Shown here: positions 1 through 13,425 of the stretch, piece by piece
How the letters are laid out: each line of letters begins with the position of its first letter
How positions within the stretch are numbered: the stretch's first letter is position 1
Assembly (NCBI GenBank): GCA_043228905.1
Contig: JBHGNT010000014.1
Span: forward strand, 12,710,001 to 12,774,000
DNA from: Azolla caroliniana
Lineage: Eukaryota > Polypodiophyta
Direction of reading: 5' to 3'
DNA length: 64,000 nt
Translations under genes and position numbers: made by a program
The notes under the pieces: model-generated
Database searches by the model: none
Told to the model about the DNA's origin: nothing
Seen by the model: the letters and a program-made list of their open reading frames with translations, nothing else

Positions 1-3000
1 TAGCCTTAATGTGCCTATTGTGTGCTATATTTTTAAATAGTCATATATGTATATAGGTATAAATTTGCTAGGGCAAAAGTGATAATAGATTAAGTGAGAT
101 TATCAATGGGTAATCATATGTATCTATAGAGTTGATGAAGGGTGTAGAGAGTGTGTGAGTGTTGTAGCCATCTATAAGACGAAGTCGAGTTCAAGGTTGT
201 TGCCTTAGAGTTTCTTGTACTCTCTTCATATAGTGATTCTGTTTGGAGTCTATGGGTTCTTGTAGTTTTTTTCCCTTTCTGGGTTTTCCACGATAATATC
301 TTGTCTCGTTGTCTGTGTTTTTTTGTTTGTTGGTTTGGCTATTGTCTTCTCTCATTTGTACTAATGAACCGATTGTGGCCAGCCTCATTCACGACATTAC
401 GAGCCTTCTATTTAAAGTATAACCAACAAGAGCATATGTGCTCCTCCTACACATTGAACATGAGGTTTTTTGGAAGACACATATTGTTTCTGGGTGAGCA
501 CCTCTATAACTCATCCATGACCATCGTATGATCCATCCATGGTATAAAAGGATAACATCAAGCGCAATATTGCTTGTAGTTTTTATCATATATCGATTTA
601 ACTTTGACAAATGACCTCCCTCTATTTTTCACATATTTTAAGATAAATTTATGGAATGGGTAGCCATCTTTTTAAAACTATTTGATTAAAATGATTAAGA
701 AAGAGATTAAAATAGATAAAATGATAAACTGGAACAATGAATAATATGGATAATGAATTTCGAATCATTGTAAGTATTTTATACTTGTATGATAGATCAA
801 TTACAAATTTTGAAACTACAACTAAGAATGTAATATAAAAATTAGATTTGGACTAAACATAAATAAAGTGGAAGGCATTCATTAATAATCCTTGAACTAC
901 AAGGGATCAAGTTGAGGTCACCCCTTATATGAGGGGCAATTTTGATCTTTCCCTTAAGTCGATGCATATAATAAATGAACCATGCATATATGTCTATGCA
1001 TGGCCCAAAGATGGGATCACTACTCTAGAAGTATCATCGGTAGGTCATGGGTATCACCCAACCATTTAAGAAAGATTTCAAAAGTTTGCCAAAATGGGTT
1101 CAAACCTCATCATTGCATGGTTGCCAAATAATATCCATGCACTATCACACCATGTTTATGACAACAAAAATTATTATTGATCTTTTCAATTCAAGGTGAA
1201 TAGTGGGTTTATTCTCTTCTTCTACCTAGCGTCTTAAATACTTTGATTATCTAATGTCTTATGCTACTTGAGAGATTGATGAAAAAGTGTTGACACAATA
1301 ATGGTTTCCATGGCATCGAATTTTACTACATTGATAGAATGATATGTTGCAAACTAGAGTAATGTGTGAGGAAATAAGGAGCAAAAACCTTGTTCTTGGA
1401 AGGACTAGGAGTTGTACTCATGATTGTTGGTTAAGGATTGATCATCCCCTACATTAGATTTTGATGCAAACTAATTATTATTTTCATGAGATTTGATGAA
1501 TAAATATAACTCTTTGCTTTTGAGAACTACCTCACGATGTTGATATTCGTCGTTCAGTACGATGACATGCTTGGCTTAATCAGACTCAAAGTTACACTTG
1601 CATTCTCACTCTAATGTTGGATATTTTAACTGCTTGCATGAGATGAGACAAGGAATCTTTGACTTTGTCCATACAAGTAACTAAATTGAAACAAATTGCC
1701 TGCTTTTCAAGTATTAATAAGTAGAGACCTATATTTGATAGTTCTCTCAAAGTGTGACCAAATTATGCTTTCATGAAGGAATATTCAACTTTTTTGAGAT
1801 TTATTTATTGTGTAACTCTTCATGTATATATTTAATTAGATGTACACTCTCTTTTTTCAAGTGCACTTGTAATACATAGATGTACATTCATTAAATTGTG
1901 AGGGCCTAATCCCAATTGTCTTTAAAGCTCGTTTTTCGCATGTTCGACTAAGATAAAGCTCTCCCATGTTCATTTTTCGAGGCATTCTTTATTAAAATGT
2001 TTTGAACTACGTTAACTATCAATTGCATGGAAAACTAGACCTATACATCTTCATAAAATAATAGAGAACATAGATTATTATTTCAAACTATGAATAATAG
2101 GATTGTTAGAAAGTTCCTACTTTGTAACTTCTTTAGAGGTTTTGGACAATAAATCTCCCCCATGGTATCCATCTTTAGAAAATGAATGGATATAATTCAT
2201 CTTCAGTTGTTCCACACACATGTCACGTGCATGTAAATGATTCAACTACATAAAGGTGGATGTAAAGTAACATGTGTTCCAGTTCATCAATATCATATGT
2301 TGTAGAAATATAGGATGATTGTGGTCATTAAAGATGCCACTTTATTCTAACCTCACACTACATTGCATTCACACAATAATATGATAGAATCGAACATAAC
2401 AATGTATGTTAATGAAGCTCTTATGATAGTGCAATGAACTCTTAGCATTTTTTATTCGGTAGGATTGCTAAAAAAATTCATGAAGTATAACTATTCACAT
2501 GCCAAAAGTGATGGTTTATCGTGTTCATTTACTAGTCCAAAACATCCTTGCCATCCAAATTAGTTACATGATATTCTTTTTTTTGCCTCATTGTTGTTTT
2601 ACACTTAAATTCGAGTCTATTGGTAATATGATATTTGAACTTACTTGTTGAACCTCCCTAGATATATATATATATATATAATATTCTTATTATTCCACTC
2701 GTAGTTTGATGTCAAAGAACCTATTAGATTATGTGATGTTTCTTATACAAATCTGACATTGTTGTTGCACGCATTCGATGTTAATATACCACGGGTTATG
2801 CAAAAGGTACATGTATGGAGACATAGAATATCTAGTTCACTCATCTACATTATACTTCGTATGTTCTATTATAATCATATTGATTCTTACTTAATATTTT
2901 CTTAAAGATGTTTGCATTCATGGATATTGTGAATTGAATGTTTATATGGCATGTATAATCTATTTTGTGGCTACATGCTATCATAACCTTTACCATTTAA

Positions 3001-3290
3001 ACCATCATGTGAATTCATATGCAACTCATTGGCCCATTCTCACTACTCAACAATCATGTGAATTCCCATACGATATTTATGATTGGATGATGAAATAAAA
3101 ACAATTATGTTAAGCTTATAAGTTCGGTCGTTAAAATAGGCATAAAGTTTGTTAAAAGATCTTCAAAAAGATGATGCATCACTCCCAAGTCCCAACCCTA
3201 TTGAGGATGGTTGAAAAACACTTTTAAAGCACATCAATAAGTTGTATTGCCCAAGGTCATTTACGGTAGGTTAATAAAAAGAAAGGTAAT
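1..3290. other. AT-rich intergenic DNA, no gene seen
   Basis: I find no open frame with a recognisable domain, no tRNA or rRNA, and no clear terminal repeats. Open frames here are short and lack family signatures. A short (TA)n run lies near 2,661-2,681. The sequence is probably decayed repeat DNA. Confidence 0.6.
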
Positions 3291-3299
3291 CTCAAACCT

Positions 3300-4345
3300 A
3301 TTCATAAAGATGTGACCCAGCTATCACCATTGATTGTGAAACTCGTTTGTAAAGGGCTCATAATCAATATTATGGACATTGATAAACAAAATATCCACAT
3401 GAGGAGCTTTACTTCCGTATCGAGGTTACCCCTCTCTTTGCCAAACAACCCATTGTACTAATGCTATGATTGGACATTCTTCTAGCTTACATCTACATAT
3501 TTCTTCCCCTATGAGAAACCAAAAAATGAATGTCGCTTATATGTTTTATTTAGTTTTTCAAGCAATGACACCTCCCAAAAAGGCGTACAAATGACGGTCA
3601 TCACAATATTTGCTCTAGTGTCATGAAAAGTTGTAGAAATGGCAATTATCAATATTTATCTATATATTGATAAACTCGAACTCCTTGATATTGTAGCAAC
3701 CATTTTAATATCTAGAGCTTTCTTTAGATTAATCAGAAAATTATATTGCAATTCTCTCTCACCAATATCAAGCAACAAGGTATTTTCAATCCCCCCATAA
3801 ACGATCCCAACTACAATTATCCGTGTCAACCTCATCTACATGTATTGCCTCAATATATGTCAAATTCTTCTCACTGATTTCCTCAATATCCTTAAGTCTC
3901 TTATAGCTCCCTAATTCTTCCCTTGCATGATTACATATTAAGATAATATTGGGCTCTTTGTTGGAGCAATTGTTTCCATATCAATATCCCCCACAAATTG
4001 TGAGGAAGTGATGTTCATGTCCTCTATTCTTGATGTCATATCGAACTAGGATAAAACATATATTTCCCATGAATAAGAGATAAAACCAAAACTCACCCAA
4101 TTTAAGACAATGAAGATGACGAAGATGGTAGGAGGCATGCAACACATGTTGAATAGGTGTATGTTAACAATACGCGGTTCTTTGTTTCTATTGTTACTAC
4201 CTGTACATACCACCAATTTAAACATCATATATCATCACGGAGCTCTAATCGAGATCTTCCCAATGTTAGTCTCTAAGCAAAATTTTGTTTACTAATAGAG
4301 ACCACAACAACAAAAAAAGCTCTCTTTTTCTTTTCTCTCTCTCAA
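3300..4345 (-). repeat. Decayed LINE fragment (5' UTR and ORF1 N-terminal region)
   Basis: This stretch aligns by eye with 49,530-50,160, the 5' portion of the L1-type LINE in the nest. Shared landmarks are 'catctacatgtattgcctc', 'atttcctcaata', 'atatcccccacaa' followed by 'tgtgaggaa', and 'ttcttgatgt'. On the - strand a short ORF1-like stretch (VDTDN.SWDRL) matches VDKDHRNWDNL of the other copy. It is full of stops and frame changes, so it is a dead relative of the nest LINE. Confidence 0.6.
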
Positions 4346-6595
4346 GAGTTAGCAACAACTCGGTTCAAGCCGGAACTAAGCCATTAGATCTTGTTTAAAA
4401 AGTTTGGCGGTTTGGTTCGGCTTGGTTCAGACTTGAGCTCAGTTTGGTTCGGCTTGAGACTTGTCAAACTAGTTCAAGCATAAGCAGCTTGGCCAAAGTA
4501 GTTTAGGGATTGGTTTGGTTTGGTTGTTTGAAAACTCCCAAACTGGTTAGGGATTAACTAGTTTGGCTTGGATAAGGGGAAATTGCTTAAGCCAAAACCA
4601 AACCATTGCCGATTCCTACTCTCTCACTCTCGTTAAATGGGTGAGGGCCTTCAGGGCGCTACCCTCCACCCCTAGGTGACCTTGTAATGAGATGACAACA
4701 ATTGTGATAATGAAAACAAAGCAAATGTTCATATAAAGTGGCACTTGCCAGGACTTTTCAACACAACTTTGCGAAGAGCTCATTCTTCTTTATTGTTTCA
4801 TAGAGGTGTCCAACCTTTAGTGGAATGCACACACCCAATGTTTCTTCCTCGATTCAATAGTATTTATCCCAAGAGGTTTGGTTATCTCTTAAAGTCCAAA
4901 ATTCGGGTTTCTAAACATGAAAATTTGGCTCTTTGTAATAGTAACTTTATGGATTCAAAATTGAGCAATGTGTTTGATTTTGCAAGCAACATAAGAACTC
5001 TTGACCATAATCGTAGTTTGAGATCATGCACACTAACAATTTAACTTTACAACATTTTCATTAATACTTTTTTGCAATAAAATTGGAGTGCCATTAACAT
5101 TTTCCCATGGTAGAAGGTAACTTGAGTTGATAATATTGTTATTAAAGAGGCAATCCTAACAAACCTATAGGGCAAAATTGAATGAGAACATAAGTTTACA
5201 TGTGCGAGCCATATTATAAGCCTTTTCAACTAACATGACTTCATTCAATGTACTCTATATCTTGAAATCCATGCACTTCATTTAGGAAATCATCATGCGA
5301 TCACTATGAAGGCAACACTTTAACCCTAGTAGGAGTAACTTAACAACATTTTCATTTAAAAGAATTGTTTACAAACAAATAGAGTGCAAATTGGACAAGA
5401 ATTCAGGGCATATAAGTCTTAAAATAGTGGCATGGCATCATACAATGTCTTCCATCAATTTCAAACTCTATATGTTGGAGCACATACACATCATTGATGG
5501 AATGTTCATGTGTCTGCCATGATGGCAACCTTTTAACTACACACAACAATGCAATCTCATTACAAAGCTAACCTTGTGGATCATTCTAAGATTGCATGAA
5601 TCGGATATTAGAATTTTAATGAGATCATTATGCTTAAAAATAATAGTGTGTATGTTTTCAACAAGACGTTGCAATGGCCAATCAAATTTAAAATAATCTC
5701 TAATGATTTACAAATGGCATATATGTTGGTGCAATTATGTACATAATAAGGAGTGATATCACATGAACAAAATCATCTAAAATGTTGAAACTCATCAAAA
5801 TATGAAAGACGATTTCTTGATCAAACAGATTCATTATGACCACAACAAATTGGACATGGTATATTATAGTTGGCAACAATATCATGTTCTTCGTATTTAG
5901 CGGCCTCCTATTAACCTTTTTCAGTAAGGATAAGCGCATACTCTCATTGAACTCATGTAATAAAAAGGCCATACATACCTTCTTACTAGACTATTAGAAT
6001 ATGTTTTTTAACGCCCCACGATTTCAACGAAGTTTATGCATTTTATGTTGAGGATTACTTGCATTACTAGGGAACGTCTATTAAAAACATATCTATGAAT
6101 ACCCCACCACACTCTCCAAGTTTTAAAGGTAGTTTAGGGAGCATGTAAACAACCCATTTTTCTTGACCAATTTCTAAGTAACAACCTCTTGTTTCTTCAT
6201 CGAATGTGGATGCCCAAAAAAGCAAAGAAACATCATTTTTGCCTGTTGCATGTTTATCCTTGAAATAAGCAAATGTCTCTCTTTGATGTCAACTTCTCAT
6301 GTCAGGGTTTTGCCGAAAGTTAAGCTAGCTACGTGATTAGAAATAGTTGTCCCACATGTACAAAAACTAAATCACTTTATTATATGTATCTAATAAGATT
6401 CCATATTCACGTGGAACATTTTTAAGAAGACCCAATGAAGGCATCCAAATTTTCTTTGTTTTGGGGTTTGTCCAAACGCATTTTTCAAGAAGTAAAGAAA
6501 ACTCTAGGGCATTTGGCCAAAGGCGTTTTCTTGAAGTAAGGAAACTTACGGGCATTATGCCAAACAATTGAAGAGCTCCACATTGGGTATTTTGT

Positions 6596-6596
<1 letters not shown>
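4346..6596. other. Intergenic DNA, no gene seen
   Basis: At 4,370-4,610 a degenerate GGTTTGGTTCGGCTTG-type sequence recurs several times on the + strand. The rest is AT-rich. A 99-codon open frame at 4,745-5,044 has no recognisable domain, and I do not call it a gene. Confidence 0.55.
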
Positions 6597-6634
<38 letters not shown>

Positions 6635-6700
6635 GTAAAAGCACACAATTAGATTAATTGTATGTAAAATCCACTTGTTACAACACTTCTTAGTCCCCTC
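6597..6700 (-). repeat. (CT)n run and LINE 3'-end-like sequence
   Basis: A perfect CT run (about 6,597-6,632) is followed by 'gcacacaattagatta'. That resembles the junction at 14,936-15,000, where the nest LINE ends in a CT run followed by 'acacacaattacatta'. It is probably another 3' end of the same LINE family. Confidence 0.45.
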
Positions 6701-7141
6701 TACCTACCTATCCTATCCTATGTAGGGAGAGGAACGTCCTGCAATGCCACTAGAAAACCAGAATTATGCAAATGTTGAAGTGCATGCATTAGGTTCGTTC
6801 ATTTCAGAGGAGGAGAGAGTCTTTTTAGGTGAGTGAGGAGAGTGTTTCTTTTAACGAGATATAGAGCAACAACTAAGTTGTCACAATGAAAATGAGGAAC
6901 GGCCGACTTGAATCCACGCACAACCTTAAAAAAGCTTCTATATCGGAAGCATATTGCGCGTACAGATGCACGGTTCCGATGAACGTACAGACACATACCG
7001 CACATGTAAAAAAAGAAGGCGAATGTGTTTGCATCGCATGTAAATGTCAAATGTGCCTTTTGTGTTTTAAATTCCTGAAGGATTGAAGGAATGAAGGAAA
7101 GGAGCTCAACCAAGAGAACACAACACATAGACACACACATG

Positions 7142-7168
7142 GCCATAGCCATAGCCATAGCCATAGCC
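7142..7168. repeat. Hexanucleotide (GCCATA)n microsatellite
   Basis: About four and a half perfect copies of the hexamer lie some 550 bp upstream of the XTH start codon. Confidence 0.9.
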
Positions 7169-7334
7169 AATGCTCACTACTCTTCATTATTTGGGTTTGT
7201 AATGAATAAAAAAAGGCCTTCCTTTTTAATCTTTCCCAGAGAGAGAAAAAGAAGAAAGAGGAGAGGAGGGAAAAAAAGAAGAAAAAAAGCAGCTGAAAAA
7301 AGCAATAAAGACTCATGTGTAACAACAGAATTGA

Positions 7335-7357
7335 ATATATATATATATATATATATA
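7335..7357. repeat. (AT)n microsatellite upstream of XTH
   Basis: A perfect AT dinucleotide run lies in the 5' flank of the XTH gene. Confidence 0.9.
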
Positions 7358-7622
7358 CCAAAATAAATCAAGGGGAAAAATAAATAAATATACCAGAATT
7401 AAATTAAGCAAATAAAAAGTTTTTAATTTTAATTTTTTGGTTTTTGAAATAGGAAACAGAAGGAGGTGATGATGATGGTGGTGGTGAAGTTGAGCAGCCA
7501 GCTGGCAGCAATTTGATTTCAATTTTTTTTATTTTTTTATTTTCTTTTAAATGCAAGAAAGCAGAAAGAGAAACTGATAAATGGGTGCTTAAAACTAGGA
7601 AGGCCCTAGAAACAGAGCAATC

Positions 7623-7657
7623 TCTTCTTCTTCTTCTTCTTCTTCTTCTTCTTCTTT
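7623..7657. repeat. (TTC)n microsatellite in the XTH leader
   Basis: About eleven CTT/TTC triplets end some 55 bp before the XTH ATG. A second TTC run at 7,740-7,764 is inside the coding sequence and encodes the phenylalanine core of the signal peptide. Confidence 0.9.
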
Positions 7658-7712
7658 TGGGGCTCCATAGCCCTCCTCATACATACACATACATACATAC
7701 ACACAAACTATT

Positions 7713-9977
7713 ATGATGGGTACTACTCAATTCTACTGTTTCTTCTTCTTCTTCTTCTTCTTCTCCATCAGTTGTTCCACCACATTAGCTGCTACCAATG
7801 ATCCTTACTACCTTAATTTCTCTGGAGAAGATTTCACTCCTTGGGATCCTTCACACCTCAAACTCCTCAACAATGGCTCTCAACTTCAACTAGTTCTTGA
7901 CGAGAATTCAGGTACCCCTTCCATATGCAAATAAATGGCTATTTTTCTTATTTCTCCCTTTCATCTAGAGTATTGCATTCCATTCCATTCCATTCCATTG
8001 TATTGTATTGTATTGTATTGTATTGTATGGAATTTCTCCATATATTGATCAAACAACACCTGGAAAACAACATTTTGGCATTAAGGAATGACCTTTATGT
8101 GTGTGTATGTGTGTTGGTGATGATTTCAGGTAGTGGATTGTCTTCTAAAGATAGGTATTTGTTCGGAAGCTTTGAGATCCAGATGAAAGTAGCTGCTGGA
8201 GACACTGCTGGAACTGTCACTGCCTTTTATGTATGCTCTTCCAGCATTCTTCCCCTCTCTTAACTGAATGACTTGTCTTGGAAATTTTGCGTCTAAATGT
8301 ATGTATATCTAAGTATGGGCGTTCTTGATAGATGTAATAGTATATGCATGTATATAATAGTGTATGTATGTATGTATGTATGTATGTATGTATGTATGTA
8401 TGTATGAAGCAGTGGAGTTGGATTCTCAATAGATAATAGTGTATGTATGTATGTATGTGTGTATGTATGTATGTATGTATGTATGTATGTATGTATGTAT
8501 GTATGTATGAAGCAGTGGAGTTGGATCCTCAATAGATGCATGCAGTATTCGTTGTTACATGATTGATTGATTATTGTAAAATTCTATGTCCATGTCAATG
8601 AAGACAGCAAGTGCTGAGAGAAAAAACATCTAGTAGATGTGTTTATGAATGTATGTATGCTGCAGATGTGTATGAATTTATGCACATGTATATAAATGAG
8701 TGTATGCATTGTAGATGAGGGGGGCATACATTCATGTATGTATACTTTTATGTATTAAGATATGGAAATGGGTTGTGGTAGAGGTAAAAAAAATGTTGGT
8801 CTGTGAACTCTAATATATGGTCTGTATAACACAAAAGCTAATGGTTTCCCAATGGCCTATAGTTATCATCTGCTCCGGAAACCTCGGCAGAGACTAGGGA
8901 TGAGCTAGATTTCGAGTTCTTGGGCAATGTGAGTGGCCAGCCATACCTCCTGCAGACCAATATCTTCACAAATGGCACTGGATACAAAGAGCAGAGGATC
9001 TACCTCTGGTTTGATCCTACTGCAGATTTCCACACTTACACCATCTCATGGACTAAAGAAATTGTAATGTAAGTCACCATGTTGTTTTAGCAAATACACA
9101 TATTTAGATGCATTCATACATATATACATACAAATACATAAGCATACACACATACATGCATCAACTATATAAGGGTGCATGTGTGCATGTATGTTATGTA
9201 TGGACCTACATGTACACAAACATACATGCATGCATGCATGCATGTATGTATGCATGCATGGACCTACATATATACACAAACATACATGCATACCTTAATT
9301 GGAGGGATTACATTATGCTGCATTAGGGGGAAATCTCCTTCTGTTGTGAAAGCCCAGAACATAATGAAGAAGTGGATGCCTGCTGCATATGCTTGCCTTG
9401 ATATCCTATGAGACATTGCAAGAATGTTAATTTGCTTATATACATACATGCATCCATGTAAGCATGACCACTTCCATCCATGTGTGGCACACCTCTATAC
9501 ATACATACATCAATCTATCCTTTCATGCCCTAGCTTAATCATCATCAGTTTTTGTGTTTCAGATTTTCGGTTGATGGAGTAGCCATACGGAAATTCCCTA
9601 ATGGTGCGAAATGGGGCCAACCCTATGTGGATAAGCATTCCATGGGTGCATATTTAAGCATATGGAATGGGGATGATTGGGCTACTTTAGGAGGACTTGT
9701 CAAGATCAATTGGACGGCAGCGCCTTTCATCGCGAGTTACCAACATTTTAAAGCCGACGCATGTCATTACGATGGGAACATGACATTGTGTATGCAAAGC
9801 AAGTTTGCACAGAGTCCCCTTGGACCACAACCAAATGTTCTTGAAGGAGCTAAGGACGAGACAGATTTACATAGTAATCTCCAATGGATCCAAGATAACT
9901 TTATGGTATATAATTATTGCCACGATAGGGAGAGATTTCCACAGGTACCCATAGAATGTGTCCATGGGCGTATGTGA
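7713..9977 (+). CDS. Xyloglucan endotransglucosylase/hydrolase, GH16 family
   Basis: This gene encodes a secreted GH16 enzyme that cuts and rejoins, or hydrolyses, xyloglucan in the plant cell wall. Exons are 7,713-7,911, 8,130-8,230, 8,863-9,068 and 9,563-9,977, giving 306 residues. All introns are GT..AG and the phases agree. A hydrophobic N-terminus with a run of eight phenylalanines forms the signal peptide. The catalytic motif DELDFEFLG lies at residues 113-121; by family knowledge E114 is the nucleophile and E118 the acid/base. NVS just after it (residue 122) is the conserved glycosylation site. [11 protein letters not shown] and four C-terminal cysteines, including NYC and IEC, match the XET_C extension. 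The start may equally be the second ATG at 7,716. Four exons and about 300 residues are normal for XTHs. It looks intact. Introns 1-3 are rich in microsatellites. Confidence 0.95.
7976..8030. repeat. Pentanucleotide arrays in XTH intron 1
   Basis: A (CATTC)n run switches directly into a (GTATT)n run within the 218-bp first intron. Confidence 0.9.
8354..8536. repeat. Minisatellite with (GTAT)n cores in XTH intron 2
   Basis: Two copies of a composite unit are seen: 'ataatagt', then a long (GTAT)n run, then 'gaagcagtggagttggat' and 'ctcaatagat'. The second copy starts near 8,433. This is an expandable repeat inside an intron. Confidence 0.85.
9100..9290. repeat. CATA/CATG tetranucleotide-rich tract in XTH intron 3
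   Basis: Imperfect CATACATA and CATGCATG runs make much of this part of intron 3. They open several meaningless frames on both strands. Confidence 0.75.
9265..9530. repeat. XTH intron 3 segment with a second copy near 55.2 kb
   Basis: This piece of intron 3 is closely matched at 55,158-55,470. Shared strings include 'gatatcctatgagacattgc' and 'catgcatccatgtaagcatg'. Together with 10,803-11,126 it makes up the rearranged copy described there. Confidence 0.85.
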
Positions 9978-12439
9978 CCATGTCTTGCATCAAATTCATG
10001 CATCATAGATACATGGCCGTATATAGTGCATGATCCATCATGTTATAGAGAGATGCCATATTGGCAAACATACATATAGCTATAAATGTGTTGTAACAAC
10101 AATATCTCTGCATGCTACCTTAACTTACTTCATTGATTCATTTATTTTTTTGACCTTAGAACTATGCCCTTACTATCAAGTTTTCTTTTCTTTTCCTCTA
10201 TATTTTGTCCCTAAAACTATAGCCACCACAATGCATTTGCCTAGGGCAACCTTGGTAGAGGCCTAAGCCTGATTAAAATCAATCAAGATGTATGTAGATG
10301 TCCCTATATCACGAAATAGTTCCATGTATCAATCATTAACTATTTTTTGGTCTTACCTCAAGGCCTATGTTTACTATGTCCTTTTCTTATTATTGCAAGA
10401 TAACTTTTAGTATGTTCACTTCAAATTATAAAGCTGCAAACAATATGTTTCTATACCATGTGCCAACCCATAAAAAGCAAAAAGTGTTGCAAACTAACTA
10501 AAGTTGAAAATAAGACTAGTGTTGAAGAAAGTTGGTGCTTGACAAGAATAGTGGATGTTGTGGGAAAGACAACCTCATCAATTGAATAACTCAAACATGT
10601 TGAACGATGACCTCCATGGTTTGGTTTTGGTAAGGGCCATTAGCTTAGCATCTTGGTACTTGTAGTTTTCACTATTGGCAGAATTCCAATGGCTATTCAA
10701 TGCACAATCATTGGCATGCTTGTAATGGAGGTCTAGGCTTGTGCAAGAAGTTAGTGTTGTGTGTTTGCCTTTGTACACTTTGTAAAATTGTATGTGATAT
10801 TAAAACTTATCCCTATAAGGTTATGATTCTCAAGAAAGCATTTGCCAACGTGACATTGGTGACCATTCTTGATTGTTTGTTGGAGGGGGGTGTCCTTGGT
10901 AATGGATGTGGCACAGTTCTCTTTAATGTGCTTGCAGGATGGGCATTTGAATACAAGCTAGTGTGGTTTATTATAAGTTAAAACAAAGATAAAAAGTGGA
11001 TAAGCAAGGGAAACATAGAGAACGTAAGTGTCCATGAGGACAATGCTCCAACAATGTTATAAATAGATCTTCACGTAAACTCATTGAATTTATTTATAAC
11101 AATTTGTAATGATTGTGTTGAAGGTTATCTTTCTAAACCATATACTTGTACATAAGGACATTGTAACAATCAAAGTCGTAGTACCATGTAGAACTATATG
11201 TAGCTCTCATGGTTATGTGAACCTCACATGAGGGATTTGGTAGCATTGATTCTTGATCCAATCCTTCTTTATGTAGCCTTCACTACACATGAGGTTAGAA
11301 ATCTTGTGCATGTGACCCTACACATAGACCTAGTTAACATGATTGTGCATTGACCCCCTCGACCAGATTGTTAATGTCCAAGGCTCAAGCATACTAGTTT
11401 TAGTCAATACACATCATATCTATCTTATTGCTATCAATGTTACATGTACTTATGATGTCAAAATTGTAATTTGGTCTTGGAGTAATGTGCAAGTGCAAAC
11501 CACATTGAACATGGTGTTTTCTTGGGGTAGGGGCAAACTAATGATGTGGTAGTGTGAGTGACGGCTAATAACATGAGTCATGACTAAAAAGTAAGTAAAA
11601 ATATGTAAAGGCTAGAAGATGCTCAATATTGAATACACATCATTATATAATAAATTTTTATAGATGGTGAATAAGCAAAGACAATATTTCTCTCTCATAC
11701 ACACATGTATTAAATAAGAGTCAAGATACAATAAGGAGATTTTTGGTGTTCCAGGAGTTCGGAGAAGTTGAATGAGCAGAAAATCTTAGCGCATGTGACC
11801 AACTAACTAACTATTTTTTTCCAAAAAACACTACTTCGCATTAGTTAGTAAATAGAATACATCAGAGTTTACCTGAATCCACAATGGGATCAACATATAC
11901 AACTCGGAGGAACAACTCCAAAACTATCAAACAAAAACTCACACGACCCTAACTCCAACAAATTTGAAATAAACCCAATTTTACCCCGACTCTACTTCTC
12001 CCAACTAACAAACTATTAATTATAAGTTTATAACAAAGGTAGAGAATGATATAGTAGGAGAGAGGGAACAAGTTGAAAGCAAAAGAGAAAGAGGGATGGT
12101 TCATAAATGAGCTAGAAGTGGTTAATTGCTTTTATTATTATGAAAATAGCTAGAGAAAGAGTGACATATTCATAAAGCCTCCTACGACAAGCTCTTATGT
12201 CAATCGCAATATTGTGCTTTCGAAGTCAAAAGTCAAGCCTCTTGACCCTTCCTAAAGATGACTCTTCTATGTTTGTGGAATTGTTATCACAACTTGAGGA
12301 AAATACTTATCCCGTACAATTAATACGATGCTCGAATAATGATTACTAAGATATCCCCCATAGAATGATGAATATCCACGTAAATGGATTGCAGATGCCA
12401 GATTCTATTAGCCATGACACTTCAGCTCAACAACACATA
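9978..12439. other. XTH 3' flank and intergenic DNA, no gene seen
   Basis: Apart from the duplicated segment at 10,803-11,126, I see no domain-bearing frame or RNA gene. The XTH 3' UTR must lie at the start of this region, but no poly(A) site is clear. Confidence 0.55.
10803..11126. repeat. XTH 3' flank segment with a second copy near 55.5 kb
   Basis: This is matched at 55,471-55,793, for example by 'gtgacattggtgaccattct' and 'agatcttcacgtaaactcat'. It starts 0.8 kb downstream of the XTH stop codon. In the second copy it is joined directly to the intron 3 segment. Confidence 0.85.
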
Positions 12440-12660
12440 TTATATCCCATTCTCTACTTAACAAAGTTTCCCATAATATATTCTTATGAAGAAAACACAT
12501 TCCAGGTTATGACTTTCATCCAATCAATGATCTTATAGGTGCGCTTACTCCTTTAGGGCAATCGATGCCATGAAACTAGTTCAAAACATGTTCCAAAGCT
12601 ACATATTGGTTTTCATGCACCACATTCCAGGGCATATTCAAAAACCTTTTGTTTAGTTCC
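12440..12660 (-). repeat. Decayed LINE fragment
   Basis: It resembles 48,975-49,100 in the nest LINE: 'ttcatccaatcaatgatctt', 'gtgcgcttactcct' and 'tttcatgcaccacat' correspond to 'ttcattcaatcaacaatgtt', 'gtgcacttgctcct' and 'tttcatgcaccgcat'. No frame is intact. Confidence 0.55.
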
Positions 12661-13339
12661 TCTAGCCTAAGGAAAACCTTGAGGAATTGATGAACTTACA
12701 ACCCAACCATAGTTGTTACAAAGTGTGTATTTTTATGTTTAGAATACCCTAAGGTGGTAAACATATATTCCACATTTTACAATTGCCATTTAAAAATATT
12801 TCACGTATTTTATGTTGTCAAGAAGTTATGCAAGTGTGTAAAATAGAGTGGAACCACTGATAATCTAAACCAAGGAAGATGATTTGTAGATAAAGAGTCG
12901 TCGGAGATGATAGTTGTGAAAGCCACATCTCTTCACGATGGGCTTCTTGAACCAATTTGCAAGTTCATGTGGACATGCACAAATAGTGTGGGTGGATATG
13001 TTTGTGTATAAGTGTGCACAATTCGTGTGGATATGTAAATGTATGTGTCTACGAGTGGTATAAGTATGTACATATACCTAAGGGTAAATAGGTATTTGTA
13101 TGTGCTTGAGTGCATGCATTTGATTAAGGTGTAATTGTGTGAACGTGACTATATATGTCTAAAGCATGTTTGAAAATATAAGTGTTGGTATTATATATTT
13201 AGTACAATTTATGTAAGTGTAGATGTGTGCATATATATGAGTATCTAATTGTATGTTGGCACGTAGGTGTATGTGTATGTGTCAACATATGTCCCAACTC
13301 CTACCTCACTGACCCGTTCATTGGGGATTTACATAGACA

Positions 13340-13425
13340 GAGATTGATGATATTGGCATTTAACCTTAAAGTGGCCCCATTCACCACATACAAGGGAATG
13401 ACCCGTAAATGTCTCCCACTTCAAT
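13340..13425 (-). repeat. Decayed LINE fragment (ORF1 zinc-knuckle area)
   Basis: 'aaagtggccccattcaccac' matches 'aaagtgaccccattcaccac' at 49,332-49,351 of the nest LINE. The 173-codon + strand frame covering it (13,227-13,748) is antisense to the LINE and is not a gene. Confidence 0.5.

Noticed and set aside
4745-5044. 99-codon open frame
   Set aside because: No recognisable domain, no splice context, and it sits in AT-rich repeat-like DNA.
8354-8536. CRISPR-like array
   Set aside because: Only two units, no unique spacers, and the core is a simple tetranucleotide run in a plant intron.
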